Part shown: positions 1 to 7,672 of the stretch, one piece after another
Numbering within the stretch: position 1 is the first letter of the stretch
How the letters are laid out: each line of letters opens with the position of its first letter
Position numbers and translations under genes: made by a program
The notes under the pieces: model-generated
Told to the model about the DNA's origin: nothing
What the model saw: only the letters and a program-made list of their open reading frames with translations
Databases searched by the model: none
DNA from: Nisaea sediminum
GTDB taxonomy: Bacteria; Pseudomonadota; Alphaproteobacteria; Thalassobaculales; Thalassobaculaceae
DNA length: 64,000 nucleotides
Reading direction: 5' to 3'
Assembly: GCF_014904705.1 (NCBI RefSeq)
Contig: NZ_JACZCQ010000002.1
Coordinates: forward strand, 243,884-307,883

Positions 1-633
1 TTCGACCGTGGTCGCCAGCATGCGGAACGGCGCATCGACATCGACCTTCGGCGCCGGGACATGGCGGCAGATCAGCTCGAAGAGCGGGCTCATGTCGGTG
101 CCCTTCTCCTCTGGCGTCTCGCTCGCCCAGCCGGCCTTGCCGGAGGCGAAAAGCGTCGGGAAGTCGAGCTGCTCGTCGGTCGCCTCGAGCGCGGAGAAGA
201 GATCGAACATCTCGTCCTGCACCTCGTAGGCGCGCTGCTCCGGCTTGTCGACCTTGTTGACGACGACCATCGGGCGCAGGCCAAGTTTCAACGCCTTGCC
301 GAGCACGAACTTGGTTTGCGGCATCGGGCCCTCGGCCGCATCCACCAGAACGACGACGCCATCGACCATGGAGAGGATGCGCTCAACCTCGCCGCCGAAA
401 TCGGCGTGACCGGGCGTATCGACGATATTGATGCGGGTGCCCTTCCACTCGACCGAGGTGCATTTCGCAAGGATAGTGATCCCGCGCTCGCGCTCGATGT
501 CGTTGCTGTCCATGGCCCGTTCCTGAACCTGCTGGTTCTCGCGGAAGGTACCGGTCTGTTTCAGCAGCACGTCGCACAGCGTAGTCTTGCCGTGGTCGAC
601 GTGCGCGATGATGGCGATGTTTCTGAGGTTCAT
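1..633 (-). CDS. typA: Ribosome-associated GTPase TypA/BipA (C-terminal part outside window)
   Basis: Translational GTPase that binds the ribosome and acts in 50S maturation and stress adaptation. The visible 211 residues are the N-terminal G domain: G1 loop [10 protein letters not shown] at about residues 10-19, the switch I region RERGITI, G3 [12 protein letters not shown] and G4 NKVDKPE. The start ATG is at 633-631 and gives the canonical [18 protein letters not shown] beginning. The gene runs off the left edge, so roughly two thirds of a usual 600-residue TypA is missing from view; this is a window effect, not damage. It is divergent from the TfoX-like gene, with about 250 bp between them. 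Confidence 0.96.
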   Translation of the reverse strand, partial: MNLRNIAIIAHVDHGKTTLCDVLLKQTGTFRENQQVQERAMDSNDIERERGITILAKCTSVEWKGTRINIVDTPGHADFGGEVERILSMVDGVVVLVDAAEGPMPQTKFVLGKALKLGLRPMVVVNKVDKPEQRAYEVQDEMFDLFSALEATDEQLDFPTLFASGKAGWASETPEEKGTDMSPLFELICRHVPAPKVDVDAPFRMLATTVE

Positions 634-886
634 GAAACGGCTCCAAACGGGACCGCCGCGCGCCGCTTTCCGGCGCGGTGCCAGCGTCCAAAACTGCGAT
701 GAATTCCCGCGGGCGTCTCCTGCCCGGACATAGGTCAAACTGGGTCGCCGCTAAAATACGGATATTGCAGCGCAAAACAAGCGCAGCTTTGCATGGCTGC
801 CATCCAACGATGACGTGATCACCCGGGGGCTTTAATACGCGCGGAAATTATGTGAACATAACAGGAACATGTTGGAGGTCTGGCGA

Positions 887-1246
887 ATGAGCGTCTCACG
901 CGAACTTGTTGAATATCTTACTGACACGCTGTCGCCTCTCGGCGACATCTCCGCACGGCGAATGTTCAGCGGCTACGGCATAAAATGCGGTGAGGTGAAT
1001 TTCGCCCTACTGCTTGGATCCGGAGCCTACTTGCGCGTCGACGATTCGAACCGTGCGACGTTCGAAGCGGAAGGCAGCGAGCCCTTCCGCTATATGAAGA
1101 AGGATAAGGAAGTCACCGTCGGAACCTATTGGGAGATTCCAGGCGACGTTCTCGATGATCCGGATCGTTTGCTGGACTGGGGGCGGGCCGCCCTTGATGC
1201 TGCGCGTCGCTCTTGGAAACCTAAGAAAAAACGAAAATCACGATAA
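887..1246 (+). CDS. TfoX N-terminal domain family protein
   Basis: Small 119-residue protein with the TfoX-N fold: ARRMFSGYGIK near the N terminus, then the FALL...YLRVDD strand pattern and F.YM.KDK.V..GTYWEIP typical of the family. It ends in a lysine/arginine-rich tail (KPKKKRKSR). Function is unknown; the stand-alone domain is common in proteobacteria and is not evidence for competence. I chose ATG 887 because GGAGGT at 874-879 sits 7 nt upstream; an in-frame ATG at 869 lies before that ribosome-binding site and would add six residues. Confidence 0.85.
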   Translation: MSVSRELVEYLTDTLSPLGDISARRMFSGYGIKCGEVNFALLLGSGAYLRVDDSNRATFEAEGSEPFRYMKKDKEVTVGTYWEIPGDVLDDPDRLLDWGRAALDAARRSWKPKKKRKSR

Positions 1247-1361
1247 ATTCACGCAGCATTGCATATATTACACTCCATCCATCGCGACTTGGAGTCGGCG
1301 GACGAATCTCACTGGCCCAAGCTCCGCCTTTTGCTTTTATCCACAAATACCTAGAGATCAG

Positions 1362-1817
1362 ATGGTTCCGGATTCCCAACGCGTTCCTTTCGACAAAGGC
1401 GAAACCGTCTGCATGCGCGGCGACCCGTCGGAGTACGTCATGTACGTCCTGAGCGGCGAACTCGCCGTGGAACACAGCCCCGGGCTCTATCTCGAACACG
1501 GCGGCAAGGTCATCACCTTCAAGCGCGGCAGTCTGATCGGGGAGAGCTCGGCGATTCTGAAGCGTCCCTGCATGGCGACCTTCGTCGGTTTCACCGAGGG
1601 TGCGATCGCCCGGGTTCCGGCGGACCGGATCCGCTCCGAGGTCCGCCGGGCCGGCAAGCTGGCTCAGATGATCATGAAAACCCAGGCGGAAAAGCTGGAC
1701 ACGACCTTCCGTCTGGTCATGCAGAACTACAAGACCGCCTCGAAAAGTCAGATCGACGAAATCTTGCAGCCCGACCGGGACTTCGGCGGCTTCTTCGAGG
1801 AAAGCGTCAGCCGCTAG
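1362..1817 (+). CDS. Cyclic-nucleotide-binding-like (Crp/Fnr-type effector domain) protein
   Basis: A 151-residue single-domain protein with the cNMP-binding beta-roll: F.KGETVCMRGDPSEYVMYVLSGELAV, then GSLIGESSAIL and ARVPADRIR. There is no helix-turn-helix after the domain, only a short helical tail, so it is not a Crp-type DNA binder by itself. The phosphate-binding cassette reads GESSAILKRPCMATF, without the usual R-[ST]-A, so true cyclic-nucleotide binding is doubtful. ATG 1362 begins the domain; an upstream in-frame extension overlaps the TfoX-like gene and has no domain content. Possible role: regulatory or scaffold protein acting in trans. Confidence 0.75.
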   Translation: MVPDSQRVPFDKGETVCMRGDPSEYVMYVLSGELAVEHSPGLYLEHGGKVITFKRGSLIGESSAILKRPCMATFVGFTEGAIARVPADRIRSEVRRAGKLAQMIMKTQAEKLDTTFRLVMQNYKTASKSQIDEILQPDRDFGGFFEESVSR

Positions 1818-1827
1818 GACGGACGCG

Positions 1828-2841
1828 TTATCCCACCAGCGTCACCCTCCCCTCCAGCGGATAGGCCGGATCGTTGTAACCCGGCGTCGAGGGATGGCCT
1901 TCCGGCACCAGCTCGTCGATCAATGCCTCGTCCTCGGCCGTAAACTCGTAGTGATAGGCTTTCGCATAGGCCTTCCACTGCTCCATCGTGCGCGGCCCGA
2001 CGATGGAACCGGTGACGAGCGCGTTGTTCAGCACCCAGCCGACCGCGAGGTCGATAATCGTCGCGCCCTTTGCCTCCGCATGCGCCTTGATCTTCTCTGC
2101 GATCACCAGGCTCTCCTCGCGCCATTCGGTCTGCATCATCCGCTTGTCGGCGCGCGCGGCACGGCTGCCGGCTTCCGGTTCGGCACCCGGCTTGTATTTT
2201 CCGGAGAGCACGCCGCGGGCGAGCGGGCTGTAGGGGAAAACGCCGAGCCCGTAATAATCGCAGGCCGGAAGGTGCTCGGTCTCCGGCATGCGGTTCATGG
2301 CGTTGTAGTAGGGCTGGCTGACGACCGGACGGTCGATGCCGGCCGCATCGCAGAGATTGCAGATCTCGGCGACACGCCAGGAGCGATGGTTGGAAACACC
2401 GAAATAGCGCACCTTGCCGGCGCGGATCAGATCGGCCATCGCGCCGACGGTCTCTTCCAGAGGCGTCGAATGGTCTTCCTTATGCAGGTAGTAGACGTCG
2501 ATATAGTCGGTATCGAGCCGCGCCAGCGAATCCTCGCAGGCCTGCAGGACCCATTTGCGGGAGAGTCCGCGCGCGTTCGGATCCTTGTCGTCCATCGGGT
2601 TGGCGAGCTTGGTCGCGAGTACCCAGTACTCCCGCTCCGCCGAGATGGCCCGGCCGACCACACGCTCCGACTCGCCGCCGTTATAGGCGTCGGCGGTATC
2701 GATGAAATTCAGTCCGAAGTCGCGCGCCTCGGAAATGATTTCCCGGCTCACATCCTCGTCCGTCGGACCGCCAAACATCATCGCGCCGAGACAGAATTTC
2801 GACACCTTGAGGCCCGAGCGGCCAAGATTGCGGTATTCCAT
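1828..2841 (-). CDS. Aldo/keto reductase
   Basis: A 337-residue NADPH-dependent oxidoreductase of the aldo/keto reductase superfamily. The (beta/alpha)8 barrel signature is complete, with the catalytic tetrad visible as Asp48 and Tyr53 (FIDTADAYNGGESE), Lys78 (LATKLAN) and His120 (DVYYLHKED). The closest type is the YajO/voltage-channel-beta-like branch (MEYRNLGRSGLKVSKFCLGAMMFGG). The start at 2841 is supported by GGGGAG about 8 nt upstream. The gene is divergent from the RraA-like gene (173 bp between the starts), so both may share a control region. Substrate not predictable. Confidence 0.9.
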   Translation of the reverse strand: MEYRNLGRSGLKVSKFCLGAMMFGGPTDEDVSREIISEARDFGLNFIDTADAYNGGESERVVGRAISAEREYWVLATKLANPMDDKDPNARGLSRKWVLQACEDSLARLDTDYIDVYYLHKEDHSTPLEETVGAMADLIRAGKVRYFGVSNHRSWRVAEICNLCDAAGIDRPVVSQPYYNAMNRMPETEHLPACDYYGLGVFPYSPLARGVLSGKYKPGAEPEAGSRAARADKRMMQTEWREESLVIAEKIKAHAEAKGATIIDLAVGWVLNNALVTGSIVGPRTMEQWKAYAKAYHYEFTAEDEALIDELVPEGHPSTPGYNDPAYPLEGRVTLVG

Positions 2842-3014
2842 GTGGTCACTCCCCTGAAACATCCGGTCACATCGCGATCCGGCCCGTGCTGTTATGGCCC
2901 GTCCTATTATGGAACGACAGCATAACCGGCTCCCGCGCGCACCGCACTTGAGGATCGGCTTTTCTCCTGCTCTGATGCGGCACGAATGATTTCCGGCACT
3001 GGGGAGGAACCGAA

Positions 3015-3737
3015 ATGCCCGAACTGAGCGATAGCGCGCGCAAGAAGCTGGCAACCGTCAGCTCTGCAACCCTGACGACCCTGCTGATGAAGCGCGGGCT
3101 CCGGAACCAGTGCATGCAGGGTGTGAGCCGCCTGACGACGCATGACCGCAACATGGTCGGCGAGGCCTTCACCCTGCGCAATATCCCCGCGCGCGAGGAT
3201 ATCGACGTGATCGCCGCCTATGACGATTACGACCATCCGCAGCGCAAGGCGATCGAGACCGTCCCGCCGGGCAAGATCCTCGTGATCGACGCACGTCAGG
3301 ATCCGACCGCCGCGACCGCCGGGAACATCCTGATGACCCGTCTCGAGGTGCGCGGTGTGGCCGGGTTCGTCTCCGACGGCGGCGTCCGCGATTCCAGCGA
3401 GATCGCCGAGTACGACATTCCCTGCTACGTCTCCGGCCCCTCCGCCCCGACCAGCCTGATCAAGCATCACGCCGTCGCGGAGCTGAACACGCCGATCGGC
3501 TGCGGCGGCGTCGCGGTCTATCCGGACGACGTGCTCGTCGGCGATGACGAAGGCGTCGTGGTGATTCCGGCGCACCTTGCCGAGGAACTCGCCGACCTGG
3601 CCTTCGAGCAAGAGAAGATGGAAGCCTTCATCTCCCAGGAGGTCCGCAGCGGCCGTCCGCTGCGCGGCACCTACCCGCCGGACGCGGACACCAAGGCCCG
3701 CTATGAGGAGTGGCGCAAGAAGCAGGAAAACTCGTGA
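3015..3737 (+). CDS. RraA-like aldolase/demethylmenaquinone-methyltransferase-fold protein
   Basis: A 240-residue member of the RraA family, which includes 4-hydroxy-4-methyl-2-oxoglutarate/oxaloacetate aldolases. The metal/substrate motif is present as DGGVRD at residues 121-126 (Arg125, Asp126), preceded by GNILMTRLEVRGVAGFV and followed by the IGCGGVAVYPDDVLVGDDEGVVVIP core. A longer C-terminal tail (EEWRKKQENS) fits the enzyme branch rather than the RNase E inhibitor RraA of E. coli. GGGGAGG precedes ATG 3015 by 7 nt. Its stop overlaps the next gene's GTG start, so it heads a translationally coupled cluster with the methyltransferase and PaaG-like genes. Confidence 0.85.
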   Translation: MPELSDSARKKLATVSSATLTTLLMKRGLRNQCMQGVSRLTTHDRNMVGEAFTLRNIPAREDIDVIAAYDDYDHPQRKAIETVPPGKILVIDARQDPTAATAGNILMTRLEVRGVAGFVSDGGVRDSSEIAEYDIPCYVSGPSAPTSLIKHHAVAELNTPIGCGGVAVYPDDVLVGDDEGVVVIPAHLAEELADLAFEQEKMEAFISQEVRSGRPLRGTYPPDADTKARYEEWRKKQENS

Positions 3738-4369
3738 GCGGCGACGGCCGCGACATTGACGCCGCGATCGCCGTGTATGATCAGCATGCACGGCGGCTCG
3801 CGGAGCAATGGTCGGCCTATGCCAATGAGTTCGAGGAGTTTCTCGATTTTCACCGGCCGTTTCTGCCGGCAAAAGGTGGCACCGCCCTCGATATCGGGGC
3901 CGGTTACGGCACGCACGCGAACGGTCTCGAAGGATTTGGTCTCGACGTGGTCGCGGCAGAGCCGTCCGAGGGCATGCGGGCCGAGGGGCTGAGGCGCTTT
4001 CCGGACAGCGAGATACTCTGGCTGGACGACCGGCTGCCGTGGCTGGACAAGGTCGCTGCGCTCGGCCGCCGTTTCGATTTCATGCTGATGAACTCGGTCT
4101 GGATGCATCTGCCGCCGGAGTTCCGCGAGGATGGCATGGCAATGCTGGCGAGCCTGCTCGCACCTGGCGGCCATTTCTCCGTCCTGCTACGGCACGGGCC
4201 GGCGCCGGAAGACCGTCCGATGCATGAATCCGAGGCGGCTCCCTTCCTTTCTCTTGCCGAGCGGCATGGCTTCGTCTGCCTCGAACGGGTCGCCAGACCC
4301 GACGAGATGAACCGCCCCGGCGTTTCTTTCACCCGGCTCATCCTGAGCAATACCGGACAAACCCGATGA
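3734..4369 (+). CDS. Class I SAM-dependent methyltransferase
   Basis: A Rossmann-fold methyltransferase of about 211 residues. The SAM-binding glycine motif is ALDIGAGYGTHANGLEGFGLDVVAAEPSEGM, and the post-motif region FDFMLMNSVWMHLPPEFREDGMAMLASLLAPGGHFSVLLRHG is typical of the Methyltransf_25/11 group. I prefer the GTG at 3734, which overlaps the preceding TGA (GTGA) and has AGGA 7 nt upstream, over an ATG at 3710 inside the preceding gene. Its stop overlaps the next ATG (ATGA at 4366), so it is coupled on both sides. Substrate unknown. Confidence 0.85.
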   Translation: MSGDGRDIDAAIAVYDQHARRLAEQWSAYANEFEEFLDFHRPFLPAKGGTALDIGAGYGTHANGLEGFGLDVVAAEPSEGMRAEGLRRFPDSEILWLDDRLPWLDKVAALGRRFDFMLMNSVWMHLPPEFREDGMAMLASLLAPGGHFSVLLRHGPAPEDRPMHESEAAPFLSLAERHGFVCLERVARPDEMNRPGVSFTRLILSNTGQTR

Positions 4370-5157
4370 CCTACGAAACCCTGCTCTTCTCGGTCGACAA
4401 TTCGATCGCGCGCATCACCCTCAACCGGCCGGAGCGCATCAACGCGATCACGGCGGTCATGCACGAGGAACTGCGCAACGTCATATCCAAGCTGGAGAAG
4501 CCCGGCAGCGCGCGCTGCGTGATCATGACCGGCGCGGGGCGCGGTTTCTGCTCCGGGCAGGACCTGGCCGACCGCAAAGCTGTCGATCCGAGCGAACGGC
4601 GCGATCTCAGTCAGTCGATCCAGCAGAACTACAATCCGCTGGTGAAACGCATGGCGGCGCTGCCGATCCCGATCGTCACCGCCGTGAACGGTGTCGCTGC
4701 CGGTGCGGGCGCTAGCCTCGCGCTCGCCGCCGACATCGTGCTCGCGGGCCACAACACCAAGTTCGTGCAGGCCTTCGTCAATATCGGCCTCGTCCCGGAT
4801 GCCGGCGGCACCTATGTCCTGCCGCGCCGAGTCGGGCTCGCCAAGGCGCTCGGGATGGCCCTCACCGGCGCGCCGATCACCGGCAGGCAGGCCGCCGACT
4901 GGGGCCTGATCTGGAATTCCGTCGAGGATGACAGCCTCGCGGCCGAAGCCGAGGCGCTGGCGAAGACGCTCGCTGCCAAACCTCCTATCGCGCTCGCCTC
5001 GATCAAGAAGATCATGCGCGCGTCATTGGAAAACAGCTTTGCGGAGCAGCTCGATCTCGAAGCCGAGTTCCAGCGCCACTGCGGCTACACCGACGACTAC
5101 CAGGAAGGCATCGCCTCCTTCCTCGAGAAGCGCGCCCCGGACTTCAAAGGCAAGTAG
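4366..5157 (+). CDS. paaG: Enoyl-CoA hydratase/isomerase, PaaG type
   Basis: A 263-residue crotonase-fold enzyme resembling PaaG, the ring 1,2-epoxyphenylacetyl-CoA isomerase: TGAGRGFCSGQDLADR at 55-70, NYNPLVKRMAALP, and AVNGVAAGAGASLALAADIV forming the oxyanion hole. The acid residue Asp145 in GLVPDAGGTY is the one used by PaaG-type isomerases; length and C terminus (FLEKRAPDFKGK) also match. No other phenylacetate genes are in the window, so the physiological substrate is open; a general crotonase role is the alternative. It starts inside the methyltransferase stop (ATGA). Confidence 0.82.
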   Translation: MTYETLLFSVDNSIARITLNRPERINAITAVMHEELRNVISKLEKPGSARCVIMTGAGRGFCSGQDLADRKAVDPSERRDLSQSIQQNYNPLVKRMAALPIPIVTAVNGVAAGAGASLALAADIVLAGHNTKFVQAFVNIGLVPDAGGTYVLPRRVGLAKALGMALTGAPITGRQAADWGLIWNSVEDDSLAAEAEALAKTLAAKPPIALASIKKIMRASLENSFAEQLDLEAEFQRHCGYTDDYQEGIASFLEKRAPDFKGK

Positions 5158-5167
5158 GAGCGGAACG

Positions 5168-5515
5168 ATGAGTGTCGTGATTTATCACAATCCCCGCTGT
5201 TCGAAGTCGCGTCAGACGCTGGAGCTGCTGCGCTCGAGAGGGATCGAGCCGGAGATTCGGGAGTACCTGAAAAATCCGCCGAGCATTGCCGAGCTGAAGC
5301 AACTACTGACGCAACTCGGACTCGAGCCCCGCGCATTGATGCGGACGAAAGAGGCCGCCTACAAGGAGTTCGATTTAGGCAACAAAGACTCGGACCCTGA
5401 CGCTTTGGTCCGGGCCATGCACGAGAACCCGGTCCTCATCGAGCGGCCGATCGTCGTTTCCGGAAGCAAAGCAGCGCTCGGCCGGCCGCCGGAGGCGGTG
5501 CTGGAGATCCTTTAG
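5168..5515 (+). CDS. arsC: Arsenate reductase (glutaredoxin-dependent), ArsC family
   Basis: A 115-residue thioredoxin-fold reductase that converts arsenate to arsenite using glutathione and glutaredoxin. The active-site signature YHNPRCSKSRQTLELL is present with the nucleophile Cys11, and RPIVV near residue 97 supplies the oxyanion-stabilising arginine, as in plasmid R773-type ArsC. It follows the PaaG-like gene by 10 bp with GGAG 7 nt before ATG 5168, so it is probably cotranscribed. No arsB, acr3 or arsR lies nearby; a YffB-like role without arsenate specificity is possible. It converges with the GT9 gene, leaving a single base between stops. Confidence 0.9.
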   Translation: MSVVIYHNPRCSKSRQTLELLRSRGIEPEIREYLKNPPSIAELKQLLTQLGLEPRALMRTKEAAYKEFDLGNKDSDPDALVRAMHENPVLIERPIVVSGSKAALGRPPEAVLEIL

Positions 5516-5516
5516 C

Positions 5517-6686
5517 TCAGGAACGCGCAACCCAGGCCGGGTTGCGCTCTTCCGCGGTCAGTTCCCTCAGATGCGCCACCATGCAGGGCCGGGTGCCGCC
5601 GCAGGGCGGCTCGTCATGGACATGCACGCAGGGCGAACAGGGCAGCTCGCTGTAGTGAACCGCTTCGTCCGTTCCCGGAAGGTCCTGCAGCAGCGTGTGT
5701 GGAGCGGTCGGCCCCCAGAAAGAGGTCGTCGGCACGCCGATCTGCCGCGCAATGTGGAGCAGGCCCGTATCGATGCTCCAGAAGCGGTCCATCTTCGCGA
5801 TCTCGGCGGCCGTTTCTTTCAGCGGCCAGCGGCCGCAGGCATTCTCGACCGTCACACCCGGCAGGGCCGTGCGGATCGAGGCCGCCATCTCCTCCCCCGC
5901 CTCCCGGTCCCCCGGTCCACCGAACAGGGTGATTGAGATATCGCGGCCTTTCATCTCCCGCGCCAGCAAGTCTCCCCATTCGCTGGCGCTGAACATGCGC
6001 TCAAGTGCGAGATCGGAACAGAAACAGGCAAGCCCGATCCTCTCGGGCCCGTCGCTCTTCGGGTTTCGAAGTGCAATGGCGTTGGCTGCGAGGAACGCCG
6101 ACCGACACTTGTCTGCATCCGGGATCTCCGCTCCCAGTTCCCGCGCGATCTGTGCGTAATGCATCGGCGCCGAACCGGACCGGTTGAAATAGAACAGATG
6201 CGTCGCGAGGCCTTTTCGCCAGTAGGCCGTATCGAGATAGAAGCTGATCCGGTTCCGCGCCAGGGTCAGCAGACAGAAGATGGTCGAGAGCCGGCTATAG
6301 ACCTCGAGATCGATCATCGTGTCGCAGCGGAAAACGGCCCGGAGCGTCGTGAAACTGCTGCCGAGGAGCTTCAGGAGAGAGCCGCCATCATCGACCGAGT
6401 GAATCTCGTCGAAAATCCCGAGCAGCTCCGCGAAAGGCCGTGTCGCGCCGGTGCAGACGAGGCGCAGCTCCCGCTCCGGATATGCCCTCTTCAATCCGAG
6501 CAGCGCCGGATAGGCAAGGACGAGACTGCCGCCGCCAAGCATCTTGAGGATCACGATATCGCCCTTCGGACGAATGTCATGATCCCGGTGCAGGACGAGG
6601 CCCAGCACCCGTGCGAACGGCTTCAGGAGAATAATCGCCAACCCGCCGGCGCAGGCATCCAGACGCTGTTTCGCGCGCAGTTTCAA
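5517..6686 (-). CDS. Glycosyltransferase family 9 (heptosyltransferase-like) protein
   Basis: A 389-residue GT9 protein related to ADP-heptose:LPS heptosyltransferases, cytoplasmic GT-B enzymes. The N-terminal strand is GDIVILKMLGGGSLVLAYPALLGLKRAYP, and the C-terminal donor site contains ITLFGGPGDREAGEEM and RFWSIDTGLLHIARQIGVPTTSFWGPTAP, where SIDTGLLHIA is the family motif. A cysteine-rich tail (CSPCVHVHDEPPCGG) is typical of one GT9 branch. The best start is TTG 6686, which overlaps the upstream stop; no ATG fits, so the exact start is uncertain. It is the last gene of the exporter operon and probably builds part of the exported glycan or its acceptor. Confidence 0.82.
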   Translation of the reverse strand: MKLRAKQRLDACAGGLAIILLKPFARVLGLVLHRDHDIRPKGDIVILKMLGGGSLVLAYPALLGLKRAYPERELRLVCTGATRPFAELLGIFDEIHSVDDGGSLLKLLGSSFTTLRAVFRCDTMIDLEVYSRLSTIFCLLTLARNRISFYLDTAYWRKGLATHLFYFNRSGSAPMHYAQIARELGAEIPDADKCRSAFLAANAIALRNPKSDGPERIGLACFCSDLALERMFSASEWGDLLAREMKGRDISITLFGGPGDREAGEEMAASIRTALPGVTVENACGRWPLKETAAEIAKMDRFWSIDTGLLHIARQIGVPTTSFWGPTAPHTLLQDLPGTDEAVHYSELPCSPCVHVHDEPPCGGTRPCMVAHLRELTAEERNPAWVARS

Positions 6687-7672
6687 AGCTCTGCGTCCCG
6701 TTCTCCAAGGGCACCGGCTTCGGCGGCATAGGTGGCAAGCTTTTTTCGTTCCGGCGCCTGCAGCAGGAAGGCCGCTCCCGACATCACGCCTCCGGTGAGC
6801 GACAGGGCGCCCCAAACGAGCGAGATGAGAAGACCGGTCTCTGCCGGGATACCGACAAGTCCGAGCGCGAAGATCACAGCTCCTTCCCGGACCCCCCATC
6901 CGGCGATCGAGATCGGCACGGCGAGGGTGAGCAGGACTGGCAGCGTCAGACCGAGCACGGTGAAGAAACCGATATCCGCGCCCGCCGCCCGAGTGACGAG
7001 CCAGACGCAGGCCGCGGTCGAAAGCTGGGTCATCAGGCCGAAGATCGCGATGCGCAGACTTGCCCCGCCTTCCGCCCAGAGCAGATTCGCGTTCATCGCG
7101 ATCGGCGCCAGCTTGCGCAGGAAGCGGGTCCGATCGAGCACCCGTGCGACCGGGCGCGCCAGCGCGAAGCCGGACGGCATGACGATCATTGCCGCGACCA
7201 CCAGCACCACCAGAGATTCCGTCACCGGTCCATCCGGCAGAATGGTCGCCAGGTGCGGGAGCATCGCCGCGAGCAGCAGCACGAGGATCATGAGCGCCGC
7301 GACCCGGTCCAGCAGAACGGAGCAGACCGCCCTGCCCCATCCTTTACCGCCGCGCCCGGCGCTCCAGACGCGGTAAGCATCGCCGCCGAGGGCGGACGGC
7401 AGCATCTGGTTCAGGAACACACCGACCAGATGGATCCGTATCACCTCGCGCGTTTCCAGCTCCAGCCCGATCAGCCGGAGAAGCTCGCGCCAGCGGAGCG
7501 CACCGAGCGGATATTGTATGACCAGCACGACGAATGCCGCGCAGAGGAGCATGGGATCGAGTTCGGAAACCGCATCGAACAGCCGCGTGCGGTCGATCGA
7601 TCCGAGCACCCAGTAGAGCAGCCCGCCGCTGACCGCGAGCTTCACCAAAAGGATGACGAGCGACCTGTTCAC
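6683..7672 (-). CDS. Flippase-like integral membrane protein (lysylphosphatidylglycerol synthase TM family)
   Basis: A 329-residue, about eight-helix membrane protein of the PF03706/AglD-like family. Diagnostic parts are RWRELLRLIGLELETREVIRIHLVGVFLNQMLPSALGGDAYRVW near the N terminus and ISIAGWGVREGAVIFALGLVGIPAETGLLISLVWG near the C terminus. Members often accompany glycan or lipid assembly enzymes, where they are thought to move or modify lipid-linked intermediates; the exact reaction is not known. Its ATG overlaps the preceding 983-residue protein (ATGA) and its stop overlaps the GT9 start, so the three genes form a coupled unit. Confidence 0.82.
   Translation of the reverse strand: MNRSLVILLVKLAVSGGLLYWVLGSIDRTRLFDAVSELDPMLLCAAFVVLVIQYPLGALRWRELLRLIGLELETREVIRIHLVGVFLNQMLPSALGGDAYRVWSAGRGGKGWGRAVCSVLLDRVAALMILVLLLAAMLPHLATILPDGPVTESLVVLVVAAMIVMPSGFALARPVARVLDRTRFLRKLAPIAMNANLLWAEGGASLRIAIFGLMTQLSTAACVWLVTRAAGADIGFFTVLGLTLPVLLTLAVPISIAGWGVREGAVIFALGLVGIPAETGLLISLVWGALSLTGGVMSGAAFLLQAPERKKLATYAAEAGALGERDAEL

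Noticed and set aside
4366..5157. PaaG-like gene taken as evidence of a phenylacetate pathway.
   Set aside because: No paaABCDE, paaK, paaZ or paaJ gene is in the window; the isomerase alone does not show the pathway.
6687..7340. Upstream extension of the GT9 gene to a 607-codon frame.
   Set aside because: The extra part overlaps the flippase-like gene out of frame and reads as Arg/Gly-rich shadow sequence; the GT9 fold begins at about 6686.
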